64,000 nt of DNA. It comes from Bradyrhizobium sp. CCH5-F6. GTDB lineage: Bacteria; Pseudomonadota; Alphaproteobacteria; Rhizobiales; Xanthobacteraceae. The translations under genes and the position numbers were made by a program. The notes under the pieces were generated by a model. That model saw only the letters and a program-made list of their open reading frames with translations. It did not search any database and was not told the DNA's origin. The stretch is taken from contig NZ_LSIC01000203.1 in the NCBI RefSeq assembly GCF_001556045.1, positions 1 to 64,000 on the forward strand. The letters are read 5' to 3'. Shown one piece after another: positions 62,831 to 64,000 of this stretch. Each line of letters starts with the position of its first letter. The first letter of the stretch is position 1.

Positions 62831-64000
62831 TCATTGCTTGCTCTCATTAGACGAATTGCCATCGGTCTCCTTGCCGGAGGCATCCTGGCCATCGCCTCCG
62901 CCATAGCCGATGACCTCGACGATGAAGATCGAGGCCGGCTTGCTGGAGCCGCCGGCGGTCGGCGTATCCGCCGTCTTGGCCGCGGCGCCGGCCGTGTTCG
63001 AACCGGCGGTCAGCGCGCCGATGTTGGGAACGGAAATGGTGGGAACGCCGGTCGAGGTACCCTGGACCGACGCATTGCCGAAATTGGCGACGACGGGCGC
63101 GACGATTACGGCGTCGCCGGAGGATTGAACGCCTGCCGTGCCGAAGTCGATCGTACCGCGCGGCGCGAGCAGATACAGGTTCGAGACTTGGGCAACGTTC
63201 GAGGCCTTCAGCGTGCCGATGCCGGCGCCGGTGACGTAGCCGCCGAGATCGATGAACTGGTAGTCGTCCTGATCATACAGCACCTGGAGCGCAGGCGCCG
63301 AGAGCGTCGTCTTGGAGCCGCGGCCGGCATCGAGATTGCCGTTGGAGCTCCACATCATGACGTCGCCGCCCTGGGTGGTGAGAACGCGGCTCGAATTCAC
63401 CAGCACGTTCTGGTCCGTGAAGGTGTTGATGGCGCCGCCGCCGAGGGTGAGGATGCCGATGTCGCGCAGCTTCAAAGCCGTGTTGGACTCCGCAGCCAGC
63501 GAGCCGACGATGAGGCTGCCGCCCGGCCCGAAGATCGAGACATCGCCGCCGAGCTGGGTCTGGACGGTTGCGTGCAGAAGGTTCATGTCGCCGGTTTTGA
63601 CCAACTCGCTGGCGCCGCTCGCGCCGCCGCCGAGCGCATTGGCCGTATAGCCAAACGTCGCCGGGAACATGGTGTCGATCATCTCGTAGCCGAAGGCGGT
63701 CTTGAAGGTGCCCTTGCCGACCTCCTTCAACCCGGCAAAGAAGGCTTGATCGACCAGAACGTGCTGGAGGTCCTTCGGCAGGCTCTTGAACTGATCGAAT
63801 GTCAGAGTCTGTTTCTCGCCCGTCAAAGCGTTGGTTCCCACGACGTTGCCCAGGAAATTCGGGCTGGCGGGATCGAAATACTTGCTGATCATCGCGTCGT
63901 AGTCGATGCCGAACTTGACGCCGAACAGCACGTCGATGCTGGCCCCCTGCTTGGTGCCGGCGGCCTCGGTCAAGGCGGCGTTGCGCCGCTGATTGTTCTG
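62831..64000 (-). CDS. Filamentous-haemagglutinin-like exoprotein TpsA (C-terminal part)
   Basis: At least 389 residues of the C-terminal end, open to the right edge of the window, so the N-terminal secretion domain lies outside. It contains AGTKQGASIDVLFGVKFGIDYDAMISKYFDPA and beta-helix-like rungs (GDVSIFGPGGSLIVGSLA, GILTLGGGAINTFTDQNVLVNSSRVLTTQGGDVMMWSSNGNLDAG), consistent with the DUF3739 type of haemagglutinin-family protein. The tail is Gly/Ser/Thr-rich and polar. It is the probable substrate of the TpsB transporter at 56398; no other TpsA is seen in the window. Confidence 0.85.
   Translation of the reverse strand, partial: QNNQRRNAALTEAAGTKQGASIDVLFGVKFGIDYDAMISKYFDPASPNFLGNVVGTNALTGEKQTLTFDQFKSLPKDLQHVLVDQAFFAGLKEVGKGTFKTAFGYEMIDTMFPATFGYTANALGGGASGASELVKTGDMNLLHATVQTQLGGDVSIFGPGGSLIVGSLAAESNTALKLRDIGILTLGGGAINTFTDQNVLVNSSRVLTTQGGDVMMWSSNGNLDAGRGSKTTLSAPALQVLYDQDDYQFIDLGGYVTGAGIGTLKASNVAQVSNLYLLAPRGTIDFGTAGVQSSGDAVIVAPVVANFGNASVQGTSTGVPTISVPNIGALTAGSNTAGAAAKTADTPTAGGSSKPASIFIVEVIGYGGGDGQDASGKETDGNSSNESKQ

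Overview
The window is GC-rich chromosomal DNA of an alphaproteobacterium, most likely Bradyrhizobium or a close relative. The pointers are gene content (PuuD-type urate hydroxylase, an accessory groESL copy, many CoA-transferase/acyl-CoA dehydrogenase genes, ExoP/ExoY-type polysaccharide genes, HGG-type and DUF72 proteins) and the dispersed palindromes typical of that genus. No rRNA, tRNA, CRISPR array or prophage was seen. The species call is inference.

Layout. 1-16.3 kb is mixed housekeeping and metabolism: a palindromic repeat, a sorbosone/glucose-dehydrogenase-like protein, PuuD, a VOC protein, a lytic transglycosylase, a Nudix hydrolase, a Bug-type binding protein, a TonB-dependent siderophore receptor with a PepSY protein and a TetR regulator, an MFS carrier and an M20 peptidase. 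16.3-17.6 kb is one complete IS110-family element inserted beside a REP-like hairpin. Its 5' non-coding end can be folded by eye into a bridge RNA whose four guide segments match the target and donor sites present here. 17.6-23.5 kb carries an enolase-superfamily enzyme, an M20 amidohydrolase, DUF72 and a CaiB/BaiF transferase plus small Cys-rich or secreted proteins.

23.6-30.8 kb is a stress/metal block: FtsH, GroES-GroEL, a P1B-type ATPase and a VIT-family protein. It ends in the frameshifted remnant of an RND efflux permease. 31.5-44.5 kb is a catabolic cluster built around CoA thioesters: nitronate-monooxygenase-like flavoprotein, thiolase, two acyl-CoA dehydrogenases, two paralogous SDRs, a GST, a CaiB transferase, a 2-hydroxychromene-2-carboxylate isomerase-like protein, a feruloyl-CoA-synthase-like ligase, an ABC binding protein and an HxlR regulator. 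Three promoters in this cluster carry the same palindrome, GTTCT-N5-AGAAC, inside the -35/-10 spacer. They appear to form a local regulon.

45.3-64 kb is a cell-surface region. Exopolysaccharide genes (ExoP/Wzc-like co-polymerase and kinase, ExoY/WcaJ-like sugar transferase, Wza-like export lipoprotein) are interleaved with a compact minus-strand operon. The operon encodes a TpsB/FhaC transporter, a DUF2341-LamG-ExbB fusion, ExbD, a TonB-like protein, a porin, a coiled-coil periplasmic protein and a parvulin-type isomerase. A FecI-like sigma factor with a short DUF4880/FecR-N-like partner is divergent from it, and a filamentous-haemagglutinin-like TpsA runs off the right edge. Together these look like a two-partner secretion system with its own Ton energy module and surface-signalling sigma factor.
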